From assembly GCA_934317205.1 (NCBI GenBank), contig CAKREL010000022.1, positions 1 to 26,050 on the forward strand: a stretch of 26,050 nt of DNA, given 5' to 3'. The notes below the pieces were generated by a model. The model did no database searches. It was not told the origin of the DNA and saw only the letters and a list, made by a program, of their open reading frames with translations. The stretch is from an uncultured Eubacterium sp. (lineage in GTDB: Bacteria; Bacillota; Clostridia; Lachnospirales; Lachnospiraceae). Positions 1 through 10,464 of this stretch are shown here, in pieces. Within the stretch, counting starts at the first letter, position 1; every line of letters begins with the position of its first letter. Both the position numbers and the translations under genes were made by a program.

Positions 1-402
1 ACAACCACAACATTCGTTGAGAGTGCTTCCGGTGTATCCGAAGGTGGCAGAACAGGTCTGACATCTATTACAACAGCTATACTGTTTGCACTGTCTCTTC
101 TGTTATCCCCGATCTTCCTTGCCATTCCGTCCTTTGCGACAGCTCCGGCACTGGTAATCGTAGGATTCTACATGCTGACAAATGTGGCAAATATCAACTT
201 TAATGATGTCATCGAGGCAATTCCATGTTATATCTGCATCCTGGCAATGCCGTTCTTCTACAGCATTTCCGAAGGTATCTCTATGGGAGTTATCTCTTAC
301 GTTGTATTAAACGTTATTACAGGTAATGCAAAGAAAAAGAAGATCAGTCTGCTCATGTATATTCTGGCAGTATTGTTTGTTCTGAAGTATATATTCCTGT
401 AA
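1..402 (+). CDS. NCS2 family purine permease, C-terminal part (5' end outside window)
   Basis: The frame is open from the first base to a TAA at 400-402, giving about 133 residues with no start in the window. It begins with TTTFVESASGVSEGGRTGL, the conserved motif of AzgA/PbuG-type hypoxanthine/guanine/adenine permeases of the NCS2 (nucleobase-cation symporter 2) family. The rest is hydrophobic membrane segments ending in a short Lys-rich loop (NAKKKKIS) and a last helix, which is the usual C-terminus of the family. The inferred role is uptake of purine bases across the cytoplasmic membrane with a cation. It converges on the minus-strand EamA gene, with a hairpin and a terminator between. An ATG at 172 is internal and not a start. 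The exact substrate cannot be read from this fragment. Confidence 0.85.
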   Translation, partial: TTTTFVESASGVSEGGRTGLTSITTAILFALSLLLSPIFLAIPSFATAPALVIVGFYMLTNVANINFNDVIEAIPCYICILAMPFFYSISEGISMGVISYVVLNVITGNAKKKKISLLMYILAVLFVLKYIFL

Positions 403-417
403 AAAATCATTCTGTAT

Positions 418-453
418 ATTTGATAGGAAATTCAACATAATTTCCTATCAAAT
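418..453. other. Perfect 15-bp inverted repeat just downstream of the purine permease
   Basis: ATTTGATAGGAAATT (418-432) and its exact reverse complement (439-453) flank a 6-base loop, CAACAT. It starts 15 bases after the permease stop and ends 2 bases before the terminator stem. The stem is AT-rich and has no T-tract, so it is more likely a 3'-end RNA-stabilising hairpin or protein site than a terminator. Confidence 0.6.
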
Positions 454-455
454 GA

Positions 456-494
456 AAAAAGCTCCTGGGAGGTGGTTCCTCCCGGGAGCTTTTT
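456..494. terminator. Bidirectional intrinsic terminator between convergent permease and EamA genes
   Basis: Arms of 17 bp (456-472 and 478-494) with a 5-base loop and one G-U pair. The core is GCTCCTGGGAGG / CCTCCCGGGAGC. A-tracts and T-tracts sit on both sides, so the structure can end transcription of the permease (plus) and of the lacZ-EamA operon (minus). Confidence 0.92.
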
Positions 495-511
495 GTTGTT
501 TGCTTCGTATT

Positions 512-1426
512 CTACTGTGCAGTTTCTCCTACCTTTTGCACTTCATCCCCATTTTCTTCTCCGCCTGATTCCGACAGATTGGAGATAATAACAGCAACAA
601 GGATAATCATGCATCCAATTACCATTCGCGGCGTGATCACTTCATGCAGAATGATAATGGAAAACATCGTTCCAAATACTGACTCCATGCAAAGTATGAT
701 TGCTGCTTTTGTTTCTTCTACATACTTCTGACATGCTGTCTGCAGCAGATAACAGATGGTTGTGCTGATCACTGCGAGATATAAGACACTGAGCCACCCC
801 TTCGTTGTAACCTGAAAATCTGTCTCCCCAAACACAAACATGCTGATCGTGGACAGCACAAATGCCGTAAACATCTGAACAAGATTCAAAACTGCTGCCG
901 GATATTTTTTTACAAATTCTCCGGTCAGGAAAATCTGAAATGCGAATCCTACCGCACAGAAAAGTGACAGCAGATCTCCGATTCCAAGTGTCAGATTTCC
1001 GTTTAGCGATAAGAGTGCTACTCCAGCTACCGACATAATTGCACCGATAATTCCTTTTATCCCAACCTTCTTTTTCAGAATCACAAATGCAATAAACGGT
1101 ACGATCACTACATTCAGTGCTGTAAGAAATGCATTTTTGGAAGGGGTTGTATACTGCAGACCGACAATCTGCAAAGCAAATCCGGCAAACAGTGTAATTC
1201 CCATCAAGATACCTGCCTTGATCGCACCTGTGCGATCCTCTACTTTTGTCTCCTTTTTTCGCTGTCCCAGGCTTACCAGCCCCATCAACACTGACGCAAG
1301 CAAAAATCTGATCATCATGATCTGAAATGGTTTCATACTTTCCAATGCCATGTCACTTGCCACAAAACCGCCTCCCCAAATGACGGTCACAAGTATGAGT
1401 CCTCCGATTGCAACTCCTTTTTTCAT
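512..1426 (-). CDS. EamA/DMT-superfamily transporter (RhaT/YdcZ-like)
   Basis: The product has 304 residues and about ten predicted membrane helices in two repeats, as in drug/metabolite transporters with two EamA domains. It opens with a typical first helix containing WGGGFVASDMALE. Around residues 95-115 is the family's TTPSKNAFLTALNVVIVPF stretch, and the second half contains STTICYLLQTACQKYVEETKAAIILCMES, here split as STTICYLLQTACQKY and KAAIILCMES. The C-terminus is a short acidic cytoplasmic tail. The ATG at 1426 has GAGGAG seven bases upstream. Only 18 bases separate it from the lacZ stop, so the two are probably one transcript ending at the 456-494 terminator. The substrate is unknown. 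Position behind lacZ hints at export or uptake of a metabolite linked to galactoside use, but EamA proteins are too diverse to say. Confidence 0.88.
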   Translation of the reverse strand: MKKGVAIGGLILVTVIWGGGFVASDMALESMKPFQIMMIRFLLASVLMGLVSLGQRKKETKVEDRTGAIKAGILMGITLFAGFALQIVGLQYTTPSKNAFLTALNVVIVPFIAFVILKKKVGIKGIIGAIMSVAGVALLSLNGNLTLGIGDLLSLFCAVGFAFQIFLTGEFVKKYPAAVLNLVQMFTAFVLSTISMFVFGETDFQVTTKGWLSVLYLAVISTTICYLLQTACQKYVEETKAAIILCMESVFGTMFSIIILHEVITPRMVIGCMIILVAVIISNLSESGGEENGDEVQKVGETAQ

Positions 1427-1444
1427 ACTAATTCTCCTCTTTTT

Positions 1445-4462
<3,018 letters not shown>

Positions 4463-4511
4463 TTAAATGATACCTTCTCCAACACGTTATCTTAATCCAT
4501 CAAGTAAAATA

Positions 4512-4558
4512 AATATACTATTTTATTGGTAAAATGTAAATATTTTTACCAGTAAAAT
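4512..4558 (-). promoter_or_regulatory. lacZ promoter with paired LacI-family operator candidates
   Basis: Reading the minus strand, a -35 TTTACA (4535-4540) and a -10 TATATT (4512-4517) are separated by exactly 17 bases. The spacer is filled by ATTTTATTGGTAAAA (4520-4534, plus-strand reading). An inverted copy with one mismatch, TTTTACCAGTAAAAT (4544-4558), lies just upstream of the -35. Each copy is itself nearly palindromic (TTTTAYTGGTAAAA), and the centres are 24 bp apart. A repressor bound to both would cover the promoter completely. The best candidate is the LacI-family protein at 4864-5856. Confidence 0.75.
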
Positions 4559-4623
4559 TTCTTTTTCCGCACTTTATACATGATTCACCTGCCAGTTTTA
4601 TTTATTTTTCACAATTGATCGCA

Positions 4624-4779
4624 GAATAAGCATTCCCCCGCTTCAAGTGCGTAGAGCACTAAGCGGTGGGTAAGGGGGATGCTTATGTCAGTGGGAGTTA
4701 AAAGCTCCCACTGACAGGTCGCAAAGCGACTGCGTTCATGAGCAAGTAGCGAAAGCGGATTGCGAATGTCCGCTTTACA
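4624..4779. repeat. Multi-hairpin dispersed intergenic repeat (copy 1)
   Basis: In about 155 bases there are four nested or consecutive stem-loops: ATAAGCATTCCCCC pairing with GGGGGATGCTTAT around an inner AGTGC/GCACT stem; GTCAGTGGGAG/CTCCCACTGAC (perfect 11 bp, 4687-4715); GTCGC/GCGAC; and AAAGCGGA/TCCGCTTT (4752-4774). The last 46 bases (4732-4777) recur inverted at 21646-21691 with 43 of 46 identities. The frame across it encodes a 69-residue string with no recognisable domain and no convincing ribosome binding site, so I treat it as a non-coding repeat. From memory, peptides like RKRIANVRF, which this DNA would encode, turn up as small hypothetical ORFs in many Lachnospiraceae, consistent with a widespread repeat. 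Confidence 0.7.
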
Positions 4780-4816
4780 CCAAAGAATCCTTTCCCCGTT
4801 TTTGTCCACAGCAATC

Positions 4817-4863
4817 AAAAAAAAGAACTATAAAACATTTCATTTGCTCTATAGTTCTTTTTT

Positions 4864-4865
<2 letters not shown>
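4817..4865 (-). terminator. Intrinsic terminator overlapping the stop codon of the LacI-family gene
   Basis: Perfect 16-bp arms (4817-4832 and 4850-4865) with core AAGAACTATA/TATAGTTCTT and runs of A/T on both sides form a strong stem with a T-tract in either direction. The stop codon of the regulator gene (4864-4866) lies inside the first arm as transcribed. Confidence 0.85.
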
Positions 4866-5856
<991 letters not shown>

Positions 5857-5887
5857 TCACAAACACCCCAATTTTCTTTGTTTCGAA

Positions 5888-5914
5888 GTAAGCGGATCCA
5901 ATCGATCTGCTTAC
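5888..5914. other. Inverted repeat in the 5' leader of the LacI-family gene
   Basis: GTAAGCGGATC (5888-5898) and GATCTGCTTAC (5904-5914) pair over 11 positions with one G-T mismatch around a 5-base loop. It sits downstream of the proposed -10 and before the start codon. It could be an operator for another regulator or a leader hairpin. There is no T-tract. Confidence 0.45.
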
Positions 5915-5916
5915 AC

Positions 5917-5956
5917 TATTATGGTAAATAATATCATCAATCCAGTAACTGTTCAA
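5917..5956 (-). promoter_or_regulatory. Promoter of the LacI-family gene with an operator-like palindrome on the -10
   Basis: On the minus strand TTGAAC (5951-5956) and TATTAT (5928-5933) are spaced by 17 bases, a good sigma-70-type promoter. TATTATGGTAAATAATA (5917-5933) overlaps the -10. Its six-base ends are a perfect inverted repeat, and its core GGTAAA matches the TTGGTAAAA core of the lacZ operators. Confidence 0.6.
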
Positions 5957-5965
5957 CTATAAATG

Positions 5966-8077
5966 CTACTCTTTTCTCTCTTCCCTTAATTTTTCAATAA
6001 GCGTAAATACTTCCGGATGCCGTTCCTTCAAATGCTCATCCAGAAGATGCCTGCGTTCCTGGAACCGTTCTGCCAGCTCCGGATGTTCTCTGGCAATCCG
6101 TTCATGGATTTCCTGCCGGTGCTGTTCAATCTTCTGTGCCAGTGCATGTTCATCTTTCCCGGAAATACGCACAATTTCTTTTAAATGCTCTTCCAGATGC
6201 TCCAGCCATTCATCGAGATCAAGTTCCTCCATATGAGACCAGCTTCCATGCAGTAATTCTTCCACATCCTTCGTCTCCTTCAAATGCTCGATCTGATGCA
6301 TGATCTGCTTCTCCATCTCAGTCTCTGCGTCAGCGCCAAAAGCCCATACAAACTCCTGTACGCGATTATCCGCGCGTTTTAATGATGCACTGCGCTCCGC
6401 ATTATCCACACCGCCTTCTAACGGATATGGACGCTTATAGCCACTGTCTTTTAAAGCAATGTGGATTGTACGGCGGACATTCCCATTTTCAATCAAATGT
6501 CCAAGCCCAAGTTTTCGCATCTGCGTATTGAGTCCTGAAATGTGCTCTGTAATGTAAAAACGGATTCCTTTTTCCTTCAGGGATTCGCTCAACAAATTCA
6601 GACGATCCGCTGCTGTAATATCCATACTTCCAATACCGCTTGCATCCAGAATTACCGTTTTGGTATCTTCCTTCAATGCCTGCTCAATTTCCCGCTGTAA
6701 TACGGAAATATTTGCAAAAAACAGATTGCTGCTGAAACGGTAGATCAAAACCTGGGAAACCGGGTGGATCTGTCCACCCTCTTTCAAATCTCTGAAATGC
6801 TTATGTCCCGGCTGGATTCCAAGAAAACAGGTTGCCGGTTTTGCTGTCCGTATGATCATCTCTGTAAAAGATAAAATAATACCAATCAATACTCCATTGA
6901 TGGTTCCTAAAAACAACACACCGAAAAATGCACCCAGAAAAATAAAACATTCCGTCCTGCTGACGTTCCACAGTCTTGCAGCCAGATCAAATTCTGTCGC
7001 CCCAAGCAGAGCTGAAATCACGATGGCTGTCAGGACCGGAATCGGCAGATATCCGATAAAACCTGTACAAAACAGTAATAATACAATCATAGATCCGCCT
7101 GCCACAAGTCCGGTCAGCTGTGTCTTTGCCTGATACTGTTCCCCCATAGCCGTTCGTGATACGGAACCGTTGATCGGACAGCAGCCAGTAAATGCTGCTG
7201 CAAAATTTCCAATTGAAAATGCCAGAATTTCCTGATTATCATCAATCTGATAACGGTTTTTCTGTGCAAAACTATTCTCTGCCAGCAACGTTTCCGCCAT
7301 TATAACGACTGCTACGGACAAACTAATCGTAACCGCCTCTTTTAACGGAACTGCGGAGAAATCCGGCAAACTCCATTTTGGAAGCCCCGTTTCTACCGCT
7401 GCCAGTGTCTGAATGCCCCAGTCCTGTAACGGAAGTACGTTTGTAAGTACAGCTCCTGCTGCCATCAGTACCACTGCCATCGGAAATTTTGGTATTCTTC
7501 TTTTTGCGATTAATAATATAGCAAGAGAAATGACACCGAGAATAACGGAAGGCAAGTTCATTATTTTTGCAGTTCCTGCAATATGCTCTGCCAGCTCCAG
7601 AAATTCTCCGACGCCTGCCGTTCCTCCCATCAGTTTTGGCACCTGCATCAAAATGATCGTTGTGCAGATACCGGTGATGAATCCACCCATGACCGGTGCG
7701 GAAATATAATTGACCAATTTTCCGGCTTTTAATAAGGAGAATATCAACAGCCACAATGCTACAAAAAAGGTCAGCATCGGAACTGCCGCCAGTGCTTCTG
7801 TTGAACCTGCTGTAATATTCAATCCTGCCAGTGCAGAACCGATCAGTGCCGCCGGAGCTGCATCCACGCCAAAGATAAACTGTGGGGATGTAGAAAACAA
7901 TGCAAAAATTAAAATTGGAAAAACTGATCCATACAATCCGTATACCGCCGGTAAACCTGCGATCTGTGCATATCCCATGGAAATCGGGATCGAGACAGCC
8001 ATGATGATCAATCCTGCCAGAATATCCTTTCTCAGATTTTTCTTATTATAATTTCGCAAAGTATATGCAATCTTCAT
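5966..8077 (-). CDS. SulP/SLC26-family inorganic anion transporter with STAS domain and long charged tail
   Basis: The product has 703 residues. Residues 1-410 are the membrane transport domain, with family signatures near the start (AGLIIMAVSIPISMGYAQIA; GLPAVYGLYGSVFP) and NGSVSRTAMG around 303-311. Residues 440-545 are a STAS domain (VLIYRFSSNLFFANI; TVILDASGIGSMDITAADRL). Residues 546-703 are an extra, highly charged helical tail rich in Glu, Lys and His (HPELAERFQERRHLLDEHL), not part of the standard fold. GGAGAG lies nine bases before the ATG. Family members move sulfate, bicarbonate, dicarboxylates or chloride; the substrate here is not decided. It follows the LuxE-LuxC gene by 116 bases on the same strand. 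That is suggestive because the STAS domain of E. coli YchM was reported in complex with acyl carrier protein, but the hairpins between may separate the transcripts. Confidence 0.9.
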   Translation of the reverse strand: MKIAYTLRNYNKKNLRKDILAGLIIMAVSIPISMGYAQIAGLPAVYGLYGSVFPILIFALFSTSPQFIFGVDAAPAALIGSALAGLNITAGSTEALAAVPMLTFFVALWLLIFSLLKAGKLVNYISAPVMGGFITGICTTIILMQVPKLMGGTAGVGEFLELAEHIAGTAKIMNLPSVILGVISLAILLIAKRRIPKFPMAVVLMAAGAVLTNVLPLQDWGIQTLAAVETGLPKWSLPDFSAVPLKEAVTISLSVAVVIMAETLLAENSFAQKNRYQIDDNQEILAFSIGNFAAAFTGCCPINGSVSRTAMGEQYQAKTQLTGLVAGGSMIVLLLFCTGFIGYLPIPVLTAIVISALLGATEFDLAARLWNVSRTECFIFLGAFFGVLFLGTINGVLIGIILSFTEMIIRTAKPATCFLGIQPGHKHFRDLKEGGQIHPVSQVLIYRFSSNLFFANISVLQREIEQALKEDTKTVILDASGIGSMDITAADRLNLLSESLKEKGIRFYITEHISGLNTQMRKLGLGHLIENGNVRRTIHIALKDSGYKRPYPLEGGVDNAERSASLKRADNRVQEFVWAFGADAETEMEKQIMHQIEHLKETKDVEELLHGSWSHMEELDLDEWLEHLEEHLKEIVRISGKDEHALAQKIEQHRQEIHERIAREHPELAERFQERRHLLDEHLKERHPEVFTLIEKLREERKE

Positions 8078-8114
8078 CGCAGCAGTCTCTCCATTTCCAC
8101 AGGTTTCTATTATT

Positions 8115-8192
8115 CAAGAATGCCCTCGGCATTCTTGCTGCGAGATGCACGTCATGCAATGCATGACATATTCTTCTGTGCATCTCTGCAAG
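8115..8192. repeat. Compound hairpin element between the luxE-luxC gene and the SulP gene
   Basis: CAAGAATGCC/GGCATTCTTG (8115-8124, 8128-8137) forms a tight 10-bp stem with a 3-base loop. Next to it GAGATGCAC (8142-8150) pairs with GTGCATCTC (8178-8186), enclosing GTCATGCA/TGCATGAC (8151-8158, 8160-8167). CTTGC (8134-8138) can also pair with GCAAG (8188-8192), which would break the first stem, so two foldings compete. It starts right at the luxE-luxC stop codon. A weak terminator, an attenuator or a small REP/MITE-like repeat are all possible. No second copy is in the window. Confidence 0.55.
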
Positions 8193-8193
8193 T

Positions 8194-10464
8194 CTACACT
8201 AGTTCTATTTGCCTGCTCATCTGCCTGATCAGATCTATTCCATCCCAAATCAGCGAAAAATCCAACGCATGTCCTGTTTCTACCACGCGATCCACACCCA
8301 GGACACCTGAACGGATCAACTCCGCAGCCATCTGGCTTCGATCAATTCCCACACAGGTTAACGTCTGACATTTCCTTGTCAGTGCCGGATAAAGATTCTC
8401 CAGATTTTCTCCGCTACACTCCAGAAAAAAACCTCCCGGCACCGTATCATTCCAAGCTTCCGGTGAAAGTACAGAAAGCCAGACCAGCACTGCAGTGTTG
8501 CCACAACTTTTAATCTGCACATTCTCACAGACAGCTGCCATACACATGGCCTGTTCCAATTTCTGCACCGCAAGGTGTGCTCCAAGTTCATAATTACTTT
8601 GAATATAAGGAACTGCAGCCTTCCAGAATCGTTCATGTGCGCGCTGTACTTCTGCCTTTGTTCCCAGCCAATAAACCAGGGATGGAGACGAGCAGGCATT
8701 TTGATCATTTAAATATGTATCATTATAGAACGCCCGCACAATATCCGTCAAATCTTCTTTTTTCAAAATCTCCGCCGCCGAAAATACAGCTGCTGACCTT
8801 CGATCTGCAAACGCAAGTTCTGTTTTTCCAGGTTCCAATACAGATTTCTGAATTTCCTGAATGCTGTGGTCTCCACCCCAGATCACCCGCACCTGACAAA
8901 GCTCTGAGAGTATATCTGTCACTTCTTTTTCATGACCGTAACGAACGATCACGATTCTTTTTTTCCATTCCGGCTGCTGCTCCATCACCTGCCGGATGCA
9001 AGAAAGGATAATGTGCTCCTGCATGGTCTCTTTTTCCGGCATCCGCAAAACCACCGGATTTCCGGCCAGCAGAGATGCAACCATACTGAAGGCAAATAAT
9101 ACCGGGACATTAGACGGAACAACGTGAAATGCAACACCTCTTCCGATTACCTTTTTCCCATTCCACTGACAGGCGTATTGATCCCTGAGATGTTTTAAAT
9201 TCCCTTTTCTGCACCAAAAAGAAAATGCTGCCAGATCTGCTGCCTGCACACTATGATTTTCTTTCCGGATTGTCTGATATAAAGCATCCAGAAAGTTAAT
9301 GGTTTCCTCTGAAAAGGGAGTATATGGTCTTTGCTCTGCAAGTTCATTCAAACTTGTAATATCGCCCAGTAAAAACTGAAGACCTTTTTGCCGGTCATTC
9401 TTCTGGAAGGTGTCAGAACATCCCCGGATCTGTGCGTGTTTTAATCTGCCGATCACTTCAAAATAAGCGCCCTTTCGTCCACATGGACAATCATCCACTC
9501 CAAGCAATCTGCCCTCATCTTCCGTCAGAATACTGTGTCCCGGATAACTTTTCGGAAGAGTCGACAGCACCTGAATGATTCCGCGCTCTCCAATATTGCA
9601 GAGTGAAAAATCAGAAGCCCGCCGAAAGAGAACGCCTGAATAATCAGAGGCATGCAAATGCCCACATTCACATTCCATAAAAATACTGCCCGCCTGCTCT
9701 GCCATACCATAGTAATCATGTACTTCTGCAATGCCGCAAACCCGGAGCAGTCCTGCTTTGTATTCCTCTTTTGAAACCGCCTGAGACGCTAACTTCTTCC
9801 AGCCGCCACCATGTACTAAGATTCCCTTAGACAGGTCTTTTTTTAGCCCCAACTGCTCTAAGGCCAGCACCAGATACTGCCAGATGAGAAAAGTAAAGCC
9901 AAAGATCAAAAACGGCTCATTACCATATTTTTCCAGAAACTGATCCAGCGTTTCCAAATCCAGTGACATATCTTCCTTTAATGCAAAGGTGCGGTATCTT
10001 CCAAACAGAGAAAATCCCCTGATTCCTGCTGCCCGTGCTGAAAACTGCTGCATCCCGGACAAAGCAGAAGGTGCATCGATCACCAGCATCGGAAGTCTCT
10101 TTTTTCCAAGGAAATCTGCACCAATCTTTGCCAGTGCTACCTGCTGACGTGTTCTGTTCTCTCCATCCAGCACTATTTTGGAAGCCATACTGCTCGTTCC
10201 GGATGAAGTTACAACCTTATAGTCATCCTCTCCCTTCGACATGCTGCTCAATGTGAGTCGTTTAAATAATCCTGCCGGAAGAAAGGGAAGCTCACTGTAA
10301 TGTGTTACTTTCTCCTCATCAAAACCATATGAGTCAAGCATTCTGGCATAAGCCGGACAATGTTCCCTGTGATAAATAGTTAATTCCTTCAGCTGTGCAG
10401 TGAGCTGCTCGTCTTTGTGTGCTTTTTCCAGACAATATATTTCATGTAATCTTTGTTCTTTCAA
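8194..10464 (-). CDS. LuxE-LuxC fusion: acyl-protein synthetase / acyl-thioester reductase
   Basis: The product has 756 residues from a TTG at 10464, chosen because GGAGG lies 8 bases upstream; the frame could extend to a TTG at 10536, which has no ribosome binding site. Residues about 1-352 match LuxE: TSSGTSSMASK (ATP-binding loop), VHGGGWKKL, YGMAEQAG, Cys-rich CECGHLH and CPCGRKG, and a Cys at residue 349 (RGCSDTF), where LuxE carries its acyl-accepting Cys. Residues about 360-756 match LuxC: VIGRGVAFHVVPSNVP, LAGNPVVLRMP, catalytic Cys591 in NDQNACSSPS, and the end motif VVETGHALDFSLIWDGIDLI. Known LuxE and LuxC are separate subunits that activate a fatty acid and reduce it with NADPH to the aldehyde; here they are one chain. 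The start overlaps the upstream ligase gene by 23 bases, implying coupled translation. No luciferase genes are nearby, so the aldehyde must serve something else. Confidence 0.88.
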   Translation of the reverse strand: MKEQRLHEIYCLEKAHKDEQLTAQLKELTIYHREHCPAYARMLDSYGFDEEKVTHYSELPFLPAGLFKRLTLSSMSKGEDDYKVVTSSGTSSMASKIVLDGENRTRQQVALAKIGADFLGKKRLPMLVIDAPSALSGMQQFSARAAGIRGFSLFGRYRTFALKEDMSLDLETLDQFLEKYGNEPFLIFGFTFLIWQYLVLALEQLGLKKDLSKGILVHGGGWKKLASQAVSKEEYKAGLLRVCGIAEVHDYYGMAEQAGSIFMECECGHLHASDYSGVLFRRASDFSLCNIGERGIIQVLSTLPKSYPGHSILTEDEGRLLGVDDCPCGRKGAYFEVIGRLKHAQIRGCSDTFQKNDRQKGLQFLLGDITSLNELAEQRPYTPFSEETINFLDALYQTIRKENHSVQAADLAAFSFWCRKGNLKHLRDQYACQWNGKKVIGRGVAFHVVPSNVPVLFAFSMVASLLAGNPVVLRMPEKETMQEHIILSCIRQVMEQQPEWKKRIVIVRYGHEKEVTDILSELCQVRVIWGGDHSIQEIQKSVLEPGKTELAFADRRSAAVFSAAEILKKEDLTDIVRAFYNDTYLNDQNACSSPSLVYWLGTKAEVQRAHERFWKAAVPYIQSNYELGAHLAVQKLEQAMCMAAVCENVQIKSCGNTAVLVWLSVLSPEAWNDTVPGGFFLECSGENLENLYPALTRKCQTLTCVGIDRSQMAAELIRSGVLGVDRVVETGHALDFSLIWDGIDLIRQMSRQIELV

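Noticed and set aside
4609..4818. 69-codon minus-strand ORF in the lacZ upstream region
   Set aside because: It lies on the dispersed hairpin repeat, has no domain and no good ribosome binding site, and its end recurs in a decayed non-coding copy at 21.65 kb.
7323..7754. 143-codon minus-strand ORF, and several plus-strand ORFs of 60-170 codons across 1600-19000
   Set aside because: They lie fully inside strongly supported genes in other frames or on the opposite strand, lack family motifs and show skewed composition typical of shadow frames.
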